Numbered from the stretch's first letter, positions 1 through 8,374 are shown. The stretch is 40,483 bases of DNA from Clostridia bacterium (GCA_024404975.1 JAKSPH010000004.1:1-40483), one strand, 5' to 3'. Notes: generated from the sequence alone by a model not told the origin. Numbers and translations are program-made.

Positions 1-52
1 CTGCCGTTTCAGCCTTGAGAGGGCCGTGTCTTAGCCGCTTGACCAACGAGCC
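1..52 (-). tRNA. tRNA-Glu (CTC anticodon), 3' part outside the window
   Basis: Read on the minus strand, the gene starts with GGCTCGTTGG, followed by a D-arm with GGTCAAGCGGCTAAGAC. The anticodon stem CGGCC/GGCTG (one G-T pair) closes the seven-base loop CTCTCAA. This places CTC at positions 34-36, so the tRNA reads GAG (Glu). The D-arm is typical of Firmicutes tRNA-Glu. The variable loop, T-arm and 3' acceptor strand lie beyond base 1, so the acceptor stem cannot be checked. Confidence 0.9.
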
Positions 53-70
53 ATTTTTGAATGCTTGATT

Positions 71-99
71 ATTATAACATAAGGCGCGGGGAAAGTCAA
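71..99 (-). promoter_or_regulatory. Sigma-A type promoter of the tRNA-Glu gene
   Basis: On the minus strand, TTGACT (94-99) and TATAAT (71-76) are separated by exactly 17 bp, and a TG lies just before the -10 box (TGTTATAAT). The predicted start is about 10 bases upstream of the tRNA 5' end, as expected for a stable RNA gene. Confidence 0.8.
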
Positions 100-229
100 G
101 AGATTTTTGATTTTTTTTTGACGACGGTCGGACAGACGGGAAAAACGCCGAAAAACGACGGATGGGGATAAGAAATTGACGGCAAACCGCGGGGACGGGG
201 CAAGAAACGCACGGAGAACACGGCGGTCG

Positions 230-263
230 AAAAAGAACCTCCGGCGGTGAGGTCGGAGGTTCT
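230..263 (-). terminator. Rho-independent terminator after the CvpA-like gene
   Basis: On the minus strand, the arms AGAACCTCC (255-263) and GGAGGTTCT (234-242) form a 9-bp stem, followed by a run of five T (230-234 complement). It lies 45 bases after the stop codon of the gene that ends at 308. Confidence 0.8.
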
Positions 264-307
264 CGGCTATAGATCATTCAATTGCGCCGCAAAGGGTTGC
301 CGTGTAT

Positions 308-1879
308 TTACGGCGTTACGCCTGCGGCGGCGGAAGCAAAGTACTGAAGCAGGATCGAGTCGATGTCGGCATCGGCGAGATCTACACCGGCAAGGGTGTC
401 GATGTTCTCGACAATGTAATCCGCCATATTCTCGGAAACTTCGGGAGGAAGTTCGATGCCGTTCTCGGCGAGGACGTCGGTGAGGTTCTCGGCAACTTTG
501 TCGGCGTACTCCTCGTCGGTCGCAAAGTCATCTCTCTTGAGCGAGAGGACGTCTTCCTGCAAGGATTCCTTCATATTGTCGTAGATCTCCATCACTTCTT
601 TTGCTTCATCGCTCAAGTTGTCCAGCATGACGCTGATCGCGAAGCGTGCCATCGTGGATACCAGACGGGAGGTGTGGGGGTTCTTTTCAAGTTCGCCGAC
701 GACCTGCTCGACAACCGTCTTGCCGGTTTCGGGATCTTTTACGTTCATCGCGTTGATGACGGAATCCTGTTCACCCGAAGCGGTGGCGTTGAGTACGCCG
801 GTATTGCAGAGGATGAAGTAGACGTTCTCGATCGTTCTGAGATCCGCCGAGAAATCCGTCGCGGTGGTGGTTTCAAAGATGGTGAGGAACTCGCCGAGCA
901 ACTCGTTGACGGTGGGGTTGTCAGCGGGAATGAGGTTGGGGTTGGATTTGATAACGGTCGCGCCGTTGCGGAGAATTCCGGCAAAGACGGTCGCAAGGTA
1001 ATGATCATCGCAGATGATGTCGGATACTTCCTTGATCACGTCCTGCTCGCTCTTGGTGAGTTGCTTGAAATCAACGCCCTTGAGCGCGGAGAGTTTACTG
1101 TAAGAAACAAAGACGGATTTCGCGGATTCGGAAACATCGACGTCCTCGCCGTCGATGTTCAGGGTGTTGAAGCCCTTCATGACGTAGTCGCCGCCGCACT
1201 GACGGATCAGACCGACGAGGTCGGATTCCGCTTCCGTTTCGGCATAGGCGGTATAAACGGCTTTGAGATCGCTGCCGTCGTCAATCTCCGCCATGGCGTT
1301 CTTGGCAAAGACGGAAATGCTGACCACGGGGATCAGAAGCAAAGCACCGACGGCTGCTCCCTGTCCGGCACCGATGATGAAGCCGAGGAGGCGGGAGATC
1401 GGGTTGGCACGTTTTCCGTTTGCGCCGAGGACGGCACAGAGCAGGGCGTGTACGATCATCATAATCGCGCTGATCACAACGAACGCGCCGACGAAGATCA
1501 TGGGGAGAACCACGACGGAAAGCGGGATCGCGGTCAGATATTCTGCCGTTTCGGCATCAAGACCTGCGATAACTTCCTTATAATCTTTCAGATAGTCGAG
1601 AAGTTTTCCCATTTTCAGGGCTTCGAGCGCTTCGCCGAAGGTCTTACCGTCCAGCTGCTGGGAGATGAAGGGGAATATTTTCAGACAAAGGATGTACGAG
1701 ACCACGGCAGATGCGGCGACGGTCAGCGTGCGGACGACCTGGCGCACGGTTCCGCGCGTCAGACCCTTGAGTGCGCCGACGAGGGCGAGAACAAGGATCA
1801 CCGCGTACATTCCGGTTAGGACGTAACCCGCGATGGATCCGCTCTGGAATGACGCGATGAATTCGTTAATAAAATTCAT
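308..1879 (-). CDS. CvpA-like multi-pass membrane protein
   Basis: 523 aa. The N-terminal third is strongly hydrophobic, with about four likely membrane helices (roughly residues 20-42, 52-75, 115-140 and 163-190). Between helices 1 and 2 is a basic loop with KGLTRGTVRQ, the arrangement seen in the CvpA/colicin V production family. The remaining 330 residues are soluble, acidic and helical and match nothing I recognise; many CvpA proteins are only about 170-200 aa, so this is a long version. A good GGAGG site (1885-1889) precedes the ATG. The gene stands alone between its own promoter and terminator and is divergent from the sugar isomerase-like gene. CvpA-family proteins have been linked to peptidoglycan or envelope homeostasis, but nothing here fixes a role. 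The family call is moderate; coding status is clear. Confidence 0.75.
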   Translation of the reverse strand: MNFINEFIASFQSGSIAGYVLTGMYAVILVLALVGALKGLTRGTVRQVVRTLTVAASAVVSYILCLKIFPFISQQLDGKTFGEALEALKMGKLLDYLKDYKEVIAGLDAETAEYLTAIPLSVVVLPMIFVGAFVVISAIMMIVHALLCAVLGANGKRANPISRLLGFIIGAGQGAAVGALLLIPVVSISVFAKNAMAEIDDGSDLKAVYTAYAETEAESDLVGLIRQCGGDYVMKGFNTLNIDGEDVDVSESAKSVFVSYSKLSALKGVDFKQLTKSEQDVIKEVSDIICDDHYLATVFAGILRNGATVIKSNPNLIPADNPTVNELLGEFLTIFETTTATDFSADLRTIENVYFILCNTGVLNATASGEQDSVINAMNVKDPETGKTVVEQVVGELEKNPHTSRLVSTMARFAISVMLDNLSDEAKEVMEIYDNMKESLQEDVLSLKRDDFATDEEYADKVAENLTDVLAENGIELPPEVSENMADYIVENIDTLAGVDLADADIDSILLQYFASAAAGVTP

Positions 1880-1908
1880 AATAACCTCCGAATAGGATTG
1901 ATTATACT

Positions 1909-1937
1909 ATTTTACTCCTTTTTGAAAGAATTGTCAA
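1909..1937 (-). promoter_or_regulatory. Promoter of the CvpA-like gene
   Basis: On the minus strand, TTGACA (1932-1937) and TAAAAT (1909-1914) are separated by 17 bp, about 30 bases upstream of the start codon at 1879. The -35 box is a perfect consensus. Confidence 0.75.
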
Positions 1938-2009
1938 GATGGATATTTTAACTACGTTACACACCCGCTCAAAAAATGGGAGGCGGGGCAAACTTTTTGC
2001 GAAAACCTC

Positions 2010-2038
2010 TTGAAAAATTCCGCGGACACTGATATAAT
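2010..2038 (+). promoter_or_regulatory. Promoter of the TIM-barrel isomerase-like gene
   Basis: TTGAAA (2010-2015) and a perfect TATAAT (2033-2038) are separated by 17 bp. The promoter is followed by an AAGGAG ribosome binding site and the ATG at 2068, giving a leader of about 24 bases. Confidence 0.8.
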
Positions 2039-2067
2039 AAAGAAAAAATGATAAGGAGATTTCATCG

Positions 2068-3036
2068 ATGAAACTCAGCGTACTTACCAACCTGTTTGCC
2101 GCTATGCCCCTCGACGAGGCACTGGCAAAATTCGAAAAACTCGGCATTGAAGCCGTAGAGATCGGTTGCGGCGGTTACCCCGGAAAAGCCCATTGCGATC
2201 CCAAAGTCCTTTTGAACGACGAAAAGGCTTTGAAGACATGGCTCGACACCTTCAAGAAACACAACGTTGAGATCTGCGCTCTGTCCGTACACGGCAACGC
2301 CGTTCACCCCGACAAAGCGATCGCGAAACAGTTCCACGACGACTTCGTTGACGCCGTCCTTCTTGCAGAGAAGATCGGTATCGACACCGTCATCACCTTC
2401 TCCGGCTGCCCCGGCGGATGCGCCGAGGACAAAACTCCCAACTGGGCGACCTGCGCATGGCCCGACGACTTCCTCGCCGTTCTCGACTATCAGTGGAACC
2501 AGGTTCTGATCCCCTACTGGAAGAAGATGGCGGAATTCTGCCTCGCTCACAAGGTTACCAAGATCGCGTTTGAAATGCATCCCGGTTTCTGCGTTTACAA
2601 CCCCGAAACCCTCCTCAAACTCCGTGCCGCCGTCGGCGATATCATCGGCGCGAACTTCGATCCTTCCCACCTCATTTGGCAGGGCATCGATCCCGTTGCC
2701 GCGATCCGCGAACTTCAGGGTGCGATCTATCACTTCCACGCAAAAGACACCAAGATCGACAAATACAATACCGCGAAATTCGGTGTTCTCGACACCAAGC
2801 ACTACTCCGATGAGATCCACCGCAGCTGGGTATTCCGTTCCGTCGGTTACGGCAACGGTCTCGACTACTGGCGCGATATGATCTCCAACCTCCGTTTGGT
2901 CGGCTACGACAAGGTGATGTCTATCGAGCATGAGGATTCTCTGATGACTCCCGATGAAGGACTTGAACATGCAGTCAAGTTCCTCAAAGAGTCCATGATC
3001 AAAGATCCCAAACCCACGACCATGGGTTGGGCTTGA
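2068..3036 (+). CDS. Xylose isomerase-like TIM-barrel sugar isomerase/epimerase
   Basis: 322 aa, a normal length for the sugar phosphate isomerase/epimerase superfamily (IolE, YcjR and related proteins). The expected metal-ligand ladder is present: E169 in FEMHPG, D198 in NFDPSH, H224 in YHFHAKD and E287 in SIEHED. These positions match the E-D-H-E set of this fold. No signal peptide is seen, so it is cytoplasmic. An AAGGAG site lies about 8 bases before the ATG. Members isomerise or epimerise sugars, inositols or keto-polyols, and the exact substrate cannot be read from sequence. It is transcribed alone between its own promoter and a strong terminator. In annotation pipelines it would usually be a sugar phosphate isomerase/epimerase. 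Confidence 0.88.
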   Translation: MKLSVLTNLFAAMPLDEALAKFEKLGIEAVEIGCGGYPGKAHCDPKVLLNDEKALKTWLDTFKKHNVEICALSVHGNAVHPDKAIAKQFHDDFVDAVLLAEKIGIDTVITFSGCPGGCAEDKTPNWATCAWPDDFLAVLDYQWNQVLIPYWKKMAEFCLAHKVTKIAFEMHPGFCVYNPETLLKLRAAVGDIIGANFDPSHLIWQGIDPVAAIRELQGAIYHFHAKDTKIDKYNTAKFGVLDTKHYSDEIHRSWVFRSVGYGNGLDYWRDMISNLRLVGYDKVMSIEHEDSLMTPDEGLEHAVKFLKESMIKDPKPTTMGWA

Positions 3037-3051
3037 TCCGATTCAATATAG

Positions 3052-3088
3052 AAAAAACGGCGGGGACCAAACGTTCCCGCCGTTTTTT
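3052..3088. terminator. Bidirectional terminator between convergent genes
   Basis: The arms AAAAAACGGCGGG (3052-3064) and CCCGCCGTTTTTT (3076-3088) form a 13-bp GC-rich stem flanked by A/T runs on both sides. It can therefore end transcription of both the isomerase gene (+) and the RNase III gene (-), which converge on it. Confidence 0.9.
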
Positions 3089-3112
3089 ACGTGGATATCA
3101 TCACGGTAAATG

Positions 3113-3901
3113 TCAATATTTGTTTGCAAAATAAAGATTTTTGATGCCGGCAGTTGTCATTTTCCGTTCGCGTTCGGTCAGTTCTTGGAACGTCTTTTGC
3201 GCGGCGAGATTTTCCGCGGTCTTACGGTTCTTGCCCGTGGCGATCTTCTCAGCATACCCCGCGACGGAGCAACGGACGGTAAAGGTCTTCATGTGGTCGG
3301 GGCCGCTCTCGTTGATAACGGTATATTCGGGGAGTGGCAGGCGGCGTTGTTTTGCGGCGCAGAATTCCTGCAATGCGTTTTTGTAACTCTGAATAGTCGG
3401 TGCCGCGTCGGTCAGGTACTTTCCGACGTCGAGCATGTTATCGACCACTTTGCCGACGGCGATCATATCTTTCCCACTGTCGATAAAGACGGCGCCGATG
3501 ATGGATTCAAAGAGATCCTCCATCACGGACGGCTCGTCCGCAACATCCTGGATCCTGTCGCCTTCGCCGAGCAAAAGATACGTCTGCAAGCCGAGGCGCA
3601 TCATACTTGCCGAGAGATTCTTCTTATCGGAAAGTTTGGATTTTACGTTGCTGAAATTGCCTTCTCTGAAATTCGCCGTGATGCCGAATCCGCTCTTGAC
3701 GGTGAATTTGTCGATGAGGTGGGAAACGATGGCGCAGGATAGCACGGTATCGCCGAAGAATTCCAGAACCTCGTTGGATCTGCACTCGTCCGGATGCTCG
3801 TTCTCGTAGCTGGAGCGCGTGAACGCCTGACGGAGCAGATTTTTGTCGCGGAAAGTGTAGCCGATCTTTTTTTCGATTGCAGGGATGTGTTGTTCAAACA
3901 T
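3113..3901 (-). CDS. rnc: Ribonuclease III
   Basis: 262 aa with both canonical domains. The RNase III domain (about 1-150) carries the signature NEVLEFFGD (43-51) with the acidic residues E44, E47 and D51. The second catalytic pair lies in EDLFES (D129, E132). A double-stranded RNA binding domain follows at about 165-240, with an NRKTAENLAAQ-type helix. The enzyme cleaves double-stranded RNA in rRNA maturation and mRNA turnover. I chose the ATG at 3901 because GGAGG sits about 8 bases upstream. A longer in-frame start at 4015 would overlap the promoter -35 box and lie upstream of transcription. The gene is convergent with the isomerase gene and divergent from the CDF transporter. No smc or ftsY, frequent rnc neighbours, is visible. 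Confidence 0.92.
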   Translation of the reverse strand: MFEQHIPAIEKKIGYTFRDKNLLRQAFTRSSYENEHPDECRSNEVLEFFGDTVLSCAIVSHLIDKFTVKSGFGITANFREGNFSNVKSKLSDKKNLSASMMRLGLQTYLLLGEGDRIQDVADEPSVMEDLFESIIGAVFIDSGKDMIAVGKVVDNMLDVGKYLTDAAPTIQSYKNALQEFCAAKQRRLPLPEYTVINESGPDHMKTFTVRCSVAGYAEKIATGKNRKTAENLAAQKTFQELTERERKMTTAGIKNLYFANKY

Positions 3902-3986
3902 AGTGAACCTCCGAGATAAGATTGGTTCAGCCCTGTGTCTGCCGCTTGTGCTTACAAACCGCAAAAACAATACTGAATCTACGTAC

Positions 3987-4015
3987 AGTTTACCCGATAC
4001 GGGCGGGTTTGTCAA
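3987..4015 (-). promoter_or_regulatory. Promoter of the RNase III gene
   Basis: On the minus strand, TTGACA (4010-4015) and TAAACT (3987-3992) are separated by 17 bp. It lies about 85 bases upstream of the chosen start at 3901. That leaves a leader of about 80 bases, where rnc autoregulation by cleavage could act; no clear hairpin was worked out. Confidence 0.78.
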
Positions 4016-4061
4016 CCCCTTTTGGAAAAAATAAATACATTTATAAAAAATACAGAAACCG

Positions 4062-4090
4062 TTGCTTTTTTCCCCGGAGTATGCTATACT
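4062..4090 (+). promoter_or_regulatory. Promoter of the CDF transporter unit
   Basis: TTGCTT (4062-4067) and TATACT (4085-4090) are separated by 17 bp, and a GC dinucleotide precedes the -10 box. The promoter lies 70 bases upstream of the ATG at 4160. Confidence 0.65.
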
Positions 4091-4159
4091 GCTATCGTTC
4101 GGCGAGTGCCGGAAATCCGCAGGGCGACCTGCAAAAAAACACCTGTTCAGGAAACTTTT

Positions 4160-5344
4160 ATGACCGAATTATTGCTTCGATTATTTGTGAAAGATTATAA
4201 AAATTCCGATTCTCCCGCCGTGCGCACGAGAGTCGGTAAAATGTCGGGTATCGTCGGTATCCTCTGCAACCTTCTCTTGTTCGCGGGGAAACTTACCGCC
4301 GGTATTCTGTCGGGCGCCGTTTCCGTCACCGCGGACGCCATCAACAACCTTTCCGACGCGTCGAGTTCCGTCGTTACCTTGCTCGGCTTCAAACTCGCGG
4401 CGAAACCCGCCGACGCCGAGCATCCCTACGGTCACTACCGCATTGAGTATCTGTCGGGACTGATCGTTTCGGGACTGATCCTCGTCATCGGTTTTGAACT
4501 CGCAAAGACTTCCGTCGAGAAGATCATCACGCCGACGGCGGTCGACTTCTCCGTACTGACGGCGGTCATCCTCGGCGTTTCCATCCTCGTAAAACTGTGG
4601 ATGGCGATCTTCAATACCAAACTCGGAAAACACATCGGCTCGGCTTCCCTCTGCGCTACCGCCGCCGATTCGAGAAACGACGTGATCTCCACCGCCGCGG
4701 TTCTTGCCGTCGGCATCGTCAGTATGTTCGTCGACGTTCCGCTTGACGGTTACATCGGTCTTGCGGTCGCGCTCTTCATCCTTTGGAGCGGTGTCGGTAT
4801 CGCGAGAGAAACCATCGCGCCCCTGCTCGGCGAAGCCCCCGACGAGGAACTCGTCCACAGCCTTTCCCACAAACTCAAAGAGGAGCCGGAAGTGCTTGGC
4901 ATTCACGATCTGATGGTGCATGACTACGGTCCCGGCAGAAGATTTGCTTCCGTACACGTCGAAGTGGATTACCGCAAGGACGTGCTTGACGCGCATGAAA
5001 TGATTGACGACCTCGAACGGAAGATCAAAGAAGAAATGAACGTCGATCTCGTCATTCACTACGATCCCATCGTCACGGACGACGAGGAGATCAACGAGAT
5101 GAAAGTCCGCGTGGACGAAGCGCTCAAAGGCGTACACCCGAATCTCGCGTTCCACGATTTCCGCATGGTGCGCGGACAGGGACATACGAACCTCATCTTC
5201 GACGTGGTATTGCCACTGGAACTTGAAAACAAGAGGGAAGAAGTACGGACCGCCATCAACGGGGCGATCAACTTCGGGGACAAACGGTATTTCGCCGTGC
5301 TGACCTTCGACTCCGAATCCTTCAACGATCCCCATACGAGATAA
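4160..5344 (+). CDS. Cation diffusion facilitator (CDF) metal efflux transporter
   Basis: 394 aa integral membrane protein with about six helices between residues 28 and 215, followed by a long cytoplasmic tail. The two metal-site motifs are N62-x3-D66 in helix 2 (INNLSDASSS) and D170-x3-D174 in helix 5 (DSRND). The loop HPYGHYRIEY (88-97) is a CDF hallmark. Zn-type CDFs usually have His in these quartets. The N/D-only sets seen here resemble manganese- or iron-exporting members (MntE-like), so Mn2+ or Fe2+ efflux by proton antiport is a reasonable inference. The tail contains the usual ZT-dimer domain (about 225-295) plus roughly 95 more residues that look like a second ferredoxin-like domain. 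I chose the ATG at 4160, downstream of the promoter and a CAGGAA site; an in-frame ATG at 4022 precedes the promoter. Confidence 0.88.
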   Translation: MTELLLRLFVKDYKNSDSPAVRTRVGKMSGIVGILCNLLLFAGKLTAGILSGAVSVTADAINNLSDASSSVVTLLGFKLAAKPADAEHPYGHYRIEYLSGLIVSGLILVIGFELAKTSVEKIITPTAVDFSVLTAVILGVSILVKLWMAIFNTKLGKHIGSASLCATAADSRNDVISTAAVLAVGIVSMFVDVPLDGYIGLAVALFILWSGVGIARETIAPLLGEAPDEELVHSLSHKLKEEPEVLGIHDLMVHDYGPGRRFASVHVEVDYRKDVLDAHEMIDDLERKIKEEMNVDLVIHYDPIVTDDEEINEMKVRVDEALKGVHPNLAFHDFRMVRGQGHTNLIFDVVLPLELENKREEVRTAINGAINFGDKRYFAVLTFDSESFNDPHTR

Positions 5345-5374
5345 TAACGTTTCTATAAACGAAAGGACACTGTC

Positions 5375-6820
5375 ATGATTGAAAGAAAAAAGCCGAGGAC
5401 GGCAAAAATCGGTATCTTCTGCGTTTCCCACGCGACCTATGACGCACAATTTCCGGGACTTTACGACAAATTGCTCGGCTACCACGCCGACCAGATCGCT
5501 CTGATCCGTGAAAACGACGTGGAGATCGTGGATTTCGGTATGGTGGACTCCTCCGAGAAGGCGTATGCCGCCGCCGAGAAAATCGACGGTGCGGGTGTGG
5601 ACGTTCTCATTTGCAATATGGTAACTTACGCGACCTCATCCGTGTTCGCCCCCATCCTCCGCAGTGCGAAAGCGCCGATCGTTCTGACCGCGCTTCAGCC
5701 CCGTTCGGCACTCGATTATACCAAAGCCAACACCTTCATGCAGCTTGAAAACGACTGTATCTGCTCCGTCCCCGAATTCATCGGCGTGGCAAAGCGCTTC
5801 GGAAAGAAGATCCACGACGTGATCATCGGCTGTCTGTACGGCGATGAAAAGGTCAAGGCGGCACTCGCCGAATGGTGCGACATCGCCAAAGTTCTGCACG
5901 ACCTCAAGGGTGCGAGAATGGGACTGATGGGTCACGTTCTCGAATCCATGTACGATATGCACGCGGATCCGACGGCGGTTTCCTCTGCGTTCGGCGTACA
6001 CGTCCCTCTCCTTGAAATGGACACCGTGGCGGCTCTGTATCAGACAGTGACGGAAGAGGAGATCGCCGAACAGATCGCTATCATCGACCGCGAATTCGAT
6101 ATGCCGGACCCCGTGTCCGATCCCGTGACATCCAAACTCACCGACGAGGACAAGTACCGTGCGGCGAAGGATGCCGTTGCACTCAACAAACTCATTGAGA
6201 AATACAATCTCACCGGTCTTGCCTACTACTACGAAGGCATCGAGGGTTCGCTCAACCGCGAAGTCGCGACCAACTTCATCGTCGGAAACTCCATTCTCAA
6301 CGCGCAGGGATTTCCGATGTGCGGCGAGTTCGATATCAAGACCTGTATCGCCATGCTCATCATGGACAGACTGAACATCGGCGGTTCCTTCGCGGAATTC
6401 CATCCGTTCGATTTCGCGGAAGATTTTATTCTTGTCGGTCACGACGGACCGCACCACCTCGCGATCGCGGAGGGAAAACCCGTTCTCCGTTCCCTCAAGA
6501 AATACCACGGCAAACCCGGCAGCGGTGCTTCCGTTGAGTTCAAGATCAAGGAAGGTCCCATCACGATGCTCGGCATCACGCAGACCGCGGAAGGCAAGTT
6601 CAAGTTCGTGATCGGCGAGGGCATTTCCAAGAAAGGCGCGATCCCGCCCACCGGAAATACCAACACCCGCGGATTCTTCGAACCCGACACGAGAACCTTC
6701 ATTAAGAAGTGGGTCATGGAAGGTCCCACTCACCACTACGCGCTCGGCGTCGGACACCACGCGGACACCATCGCAAAGATCGCGGAAGTACTCGGAATCG
6801 AGTACGTGATCGTGAAGTAA
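5375..6820 (+). CDS. L-fucose/L-arabinose isomerase family protein
   Basis: 481 aa, the usual length of L-arabinose isomerase-type enzymes. Family landmarks include YYYEGIEG, the metal-ligand region PMCGEFDIKT, the block FAEFHPFDF followed by VGHDGPHH, and a C-terminal YALGVGHH. The Glu and His residues in these blocks correspond in position to the metal-binding residues of aldose isomerases of this fold. It would interconvert an aldose and a ketose with a divalent metal in the cytoplasm; the substrate is not determined. An AAAGGA site precedes the ATG. It starts 30 bases after the CDF gene with no promoter or terminator between, so the two are probably cotranscribed. A link through the Mn2+ many such isomerases need is speculative. 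Confidence 0.85.
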   Translation: MIERKKPRTAKIGIFCVSHATYDAQFPGLYDKLLGYHADQIALIRENDVEIVDFGMVDSSEKAYAAAEKIDGAGVDVLICNMVTYATSSVFAPILRSAKAPIVLTALQPRSALDYTKANTFMQLENDCICSVPEFIGVAKRFGKKIHDVIIGCLYGDEKVKAALAEWCDIAKVLHDLKGARMGLMGHVLESMYDMHADPTAVSSAFGVHVPLLEMDTVAALYQTVTEEEIAEQIAIIDREFDMPDPVSDPVTSKLTDEDKYRAAKDAVALNKLIEKYNLTGLAYYYEGIEGSLNREVATNFIVGNSILNAQGFPMCGEFDIKTCIAMLIMDRLNIGGSFAEFHPFDFAEDFILVGHDGPHHLAIAEGKPVLRSLKKYHGKPGSGASVEFKIKEGPITMLGITQTAEGKFKFVIGEGISKKGAIPPTGNTNTRGFFEPDTRTFIKKWVMEGPTHHYALGVGHHADTIAKIAEVLGIEYVIVK

Positions 6821-6841
6821 TCGAATACGGCAGTCATATCC

Positions 6842-6889
6842 GACCGGCGGTTTTTTCTCCGAAAAGAGGGAAAAACCGCCGGTCTTTTT
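6842..6889 (+). terminator. Rho-independent terminator after the CDF/isomerase unit
   Basis: The arms GACCGGCGGTTTTT (6842-6855) and AAAAACCGCCGGTC (6871-6884) form a 14-bp stem followed by TTTTT. The A and T runs within the stem could let it work in both directions. The rest of 6890-7129 holds no gene and ends in the promoter of the next operon. Confidence 0.9.
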
Positions 6890-7045
6890 GTTCAATTTTC
6901 GTTGAGATAGTCACGGGGAAAACGGGCGCTTTTATCGCGCCGCAACCTGTAAAATGCCGTGATTTCCAAAGAAAAACCGGGGTTTTCGGGAGATTTAACT
7001 TAATTGAAGAAAGGGCGTTTTTCTCGTTTTTCAACAATTGTTGCA

Positions 7046-7074
7046 TTGTGCAGGGCGGGTGTTCGTGTTATACT
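7046..7074 (+). promoter_or_regulatory. Probable promoter of the oxoamine synthase-like operon
   Basis: TTGTGC (7046-7051) and TATACT (7069-7074) are separated by 17 bp. The -10 box is good and the -35 box matches at three leading positions. It lies about 55 bases upstream of the ATG at 7130. The sequence CAACAATTGTTG just upstream (7033-7044) is a perfect 12-bp palindrome and could be an operator. Confidence 0.6.
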
Positions 7075-7129
7075 GAAGCATCTCTTACTGAAGTCTATGC
7101 GAAATATTTCACCATGAAAGGAATCTTAT

Positions 7130-8332
7130 ATGACTGACATTTTTGAGAAATGCTTCAAACCGTCCAAAGCGGACGCGATCAAAGAAAAGGGAATTTATCC
7201 TTACTTCCATGCGCTCGAATCCAAACAGGATACCGAGGTCATCATGGAGGGCAAACGCCGGATCATGCTGGGATCCAACAACTACCTCGGCTTAACGACG
7301 AACGAAGAAGTCATCGCCGCCGGTGTGAAGGCGTATCAAACCCTGGGTTCCGGTTGCTCCGGTTCCCGCTTCCTCAACGGAACTCTTAAACTGCACCTTG
7401 AACTCGAAAGCCGTCTGGCGGCGTTTCTGCACAAGGACGACGTCGTCACCTTCTCGACCGGATTCCAGACGAATCTCGGTATTTTAAGCGCCATTGCGGG
7501 ACTCGGCGACTATATCGTCATGGATTCGGAAAACCACGCAAGTCTTTACGACGGCGCGCGTCTTTCCTTCGCCAAGTGCTTACATTATAAACATAACGAC
7601 ATGGAAGATCTCGACCGTGTCCTCGCTTCCTTGCCGGAGAACCGCGGTGCCCTGATCGTCACGGACGGCGTCTTTTCCATGGGAGGCGACATCGCCGATC
7701 TGCCGAACATCTGCCGTCTTGCCGAGAAATACGGCGCCCGTGTGATGGTGGACGACTCCCACGCCATCGGCGTGATCGGAGAAGGCGGTCGCGGAACGGG
7801 AAGTTACTACGGCTTGGAAGATAAAGTCGATATTCAGATGGGACCCTTCTCCGCAGCCTTCGCGCCGCTCGGCGGAGTTATGGCGGCTTCCGCGCGTGTC
7901 GTGGATTACGTTCGCCACGCCTCCCGTCCCTTCATCTTCTCCGCTTCCATTCCCCCGGCAAACGCGGCGGCGGCTCTGGCGGCGCTCGATCAACTCGAAA
8001 AGCACCCCGAACTCGTCGATACCCTCCGCGGCAACGCCCTGTATATGAGAAAGAAACTTGCGGAGAATCATATCAAAATGCGCCCCTCCAACGGTGAGAT
8101 CGTGCCGATCATTCCGATCTACACCTACGAGGACGAAATGACGCTTGTGATTGCGAAAGATCTGTTCGATCACGGTGTTTACGTCAATTCCACGGTTCCC
8201 CCCGCCTGCGCACCCCACGAATGTCTGCTCCGCACGAGTCTGATGGCATCGCACACGCACGAATTGATCGACGAAGCCGTGCAGATCATCGCGGACGTAC
8301 TCAAAAAATACGATTTGAAACCGACACTCTGA
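7130..8332 (+). CDS. Alpha-oxoamine synthase (serine palmitoyltransferase-like) homologue lacking the PLP lysine
   Basis: 400 aa, full length for the AONS/KBL/SPT family, which condenses an amino acid with an acyl-CoA. Almost every family landmark is intact: GSNNYLGL (48-55), GSGCSGSRFLNGT (73-85), STGFQTNLG, the PLP-stacking H136 in NHASLYDG, TDGVFSMGGD, and the pyridine-binding D208 with H211 in DDSHAIG, then GRGT. At the Schiff-base site the expected GTFSK-S-x-G pattern reads GPFSA-A-F-A. The lysine is replaced by Ala242 (GCA, 7853-7855) and the phosphate-contacting Thr by Pro239. Ala from a Lys codon needs at least two base changes and the frame is intact on both sides, so a simple read error is unlikely. 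AAAGGA precedes the ATG. It may be a non-catalytic partner, like eukaryotic SPTLC1, or a repurposed protein. Confidence 0.87.
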   Translation: MTDIFEKCFKPSKADAIKEKGIYPYFHALESKQDTEVIMEGKRRIMLGSNNYLGLTTNEEVIAAGVKAYQTLGSGCSGSRFLNGTLKLHLELESRLAAFLHKDDVVTFSTGFQTNLGILSAIAGLGDYIVMDSENHASLYDGARLSFAKCLHYKHNDMEDLDRVLASLPENRGALIVTDGVFSMGGDIADLPNICRLAEKYGARVMVDDSHAIGVIGEGGRGTGSYYGLEDKVDIQMGPFSAAFAPLGGVMAASARVVDYVRHASRPFIFSASIPPANAAAALAALDQLEKHPELVDTLRGNALYMRKKLAENHIKMRPSNGEIVPIIPIYTYEDEMTLVIAKDLFDHGVYVNSTVPPACAPHECLLRTSLMASHTHELIDEAVQIIADVLKKYDLKPTL

Positions 8333-8374
8333 TACAGACGAAAACCGCTCCGACAGGAGCGCGGAGGACAGAAT

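Noticed and set aside
3902..4159. Longer N-termini for RNase III (start 4015) and for the CDF transporter (start 4022)
   Set aside because: Both would begin at or upstream of the gene's own promoter and lack a ribosome binding site; the chosen starts at 3901 and 4160 match the protein families.
6834..7137. Short frames on both strands between the isomerase terminator and the next operon
   Set aside because: They span a terminator hairpin and a promoter and have no ribosome binding site.
7833..7880. A frameshift or read error as the cause of the missing PLP lysine
   Set aside because: The frame and family motifs continue on both sides (VDIQMG before, PLGG after), and turning AAA or AAG into GCA takes at least two substitutions.
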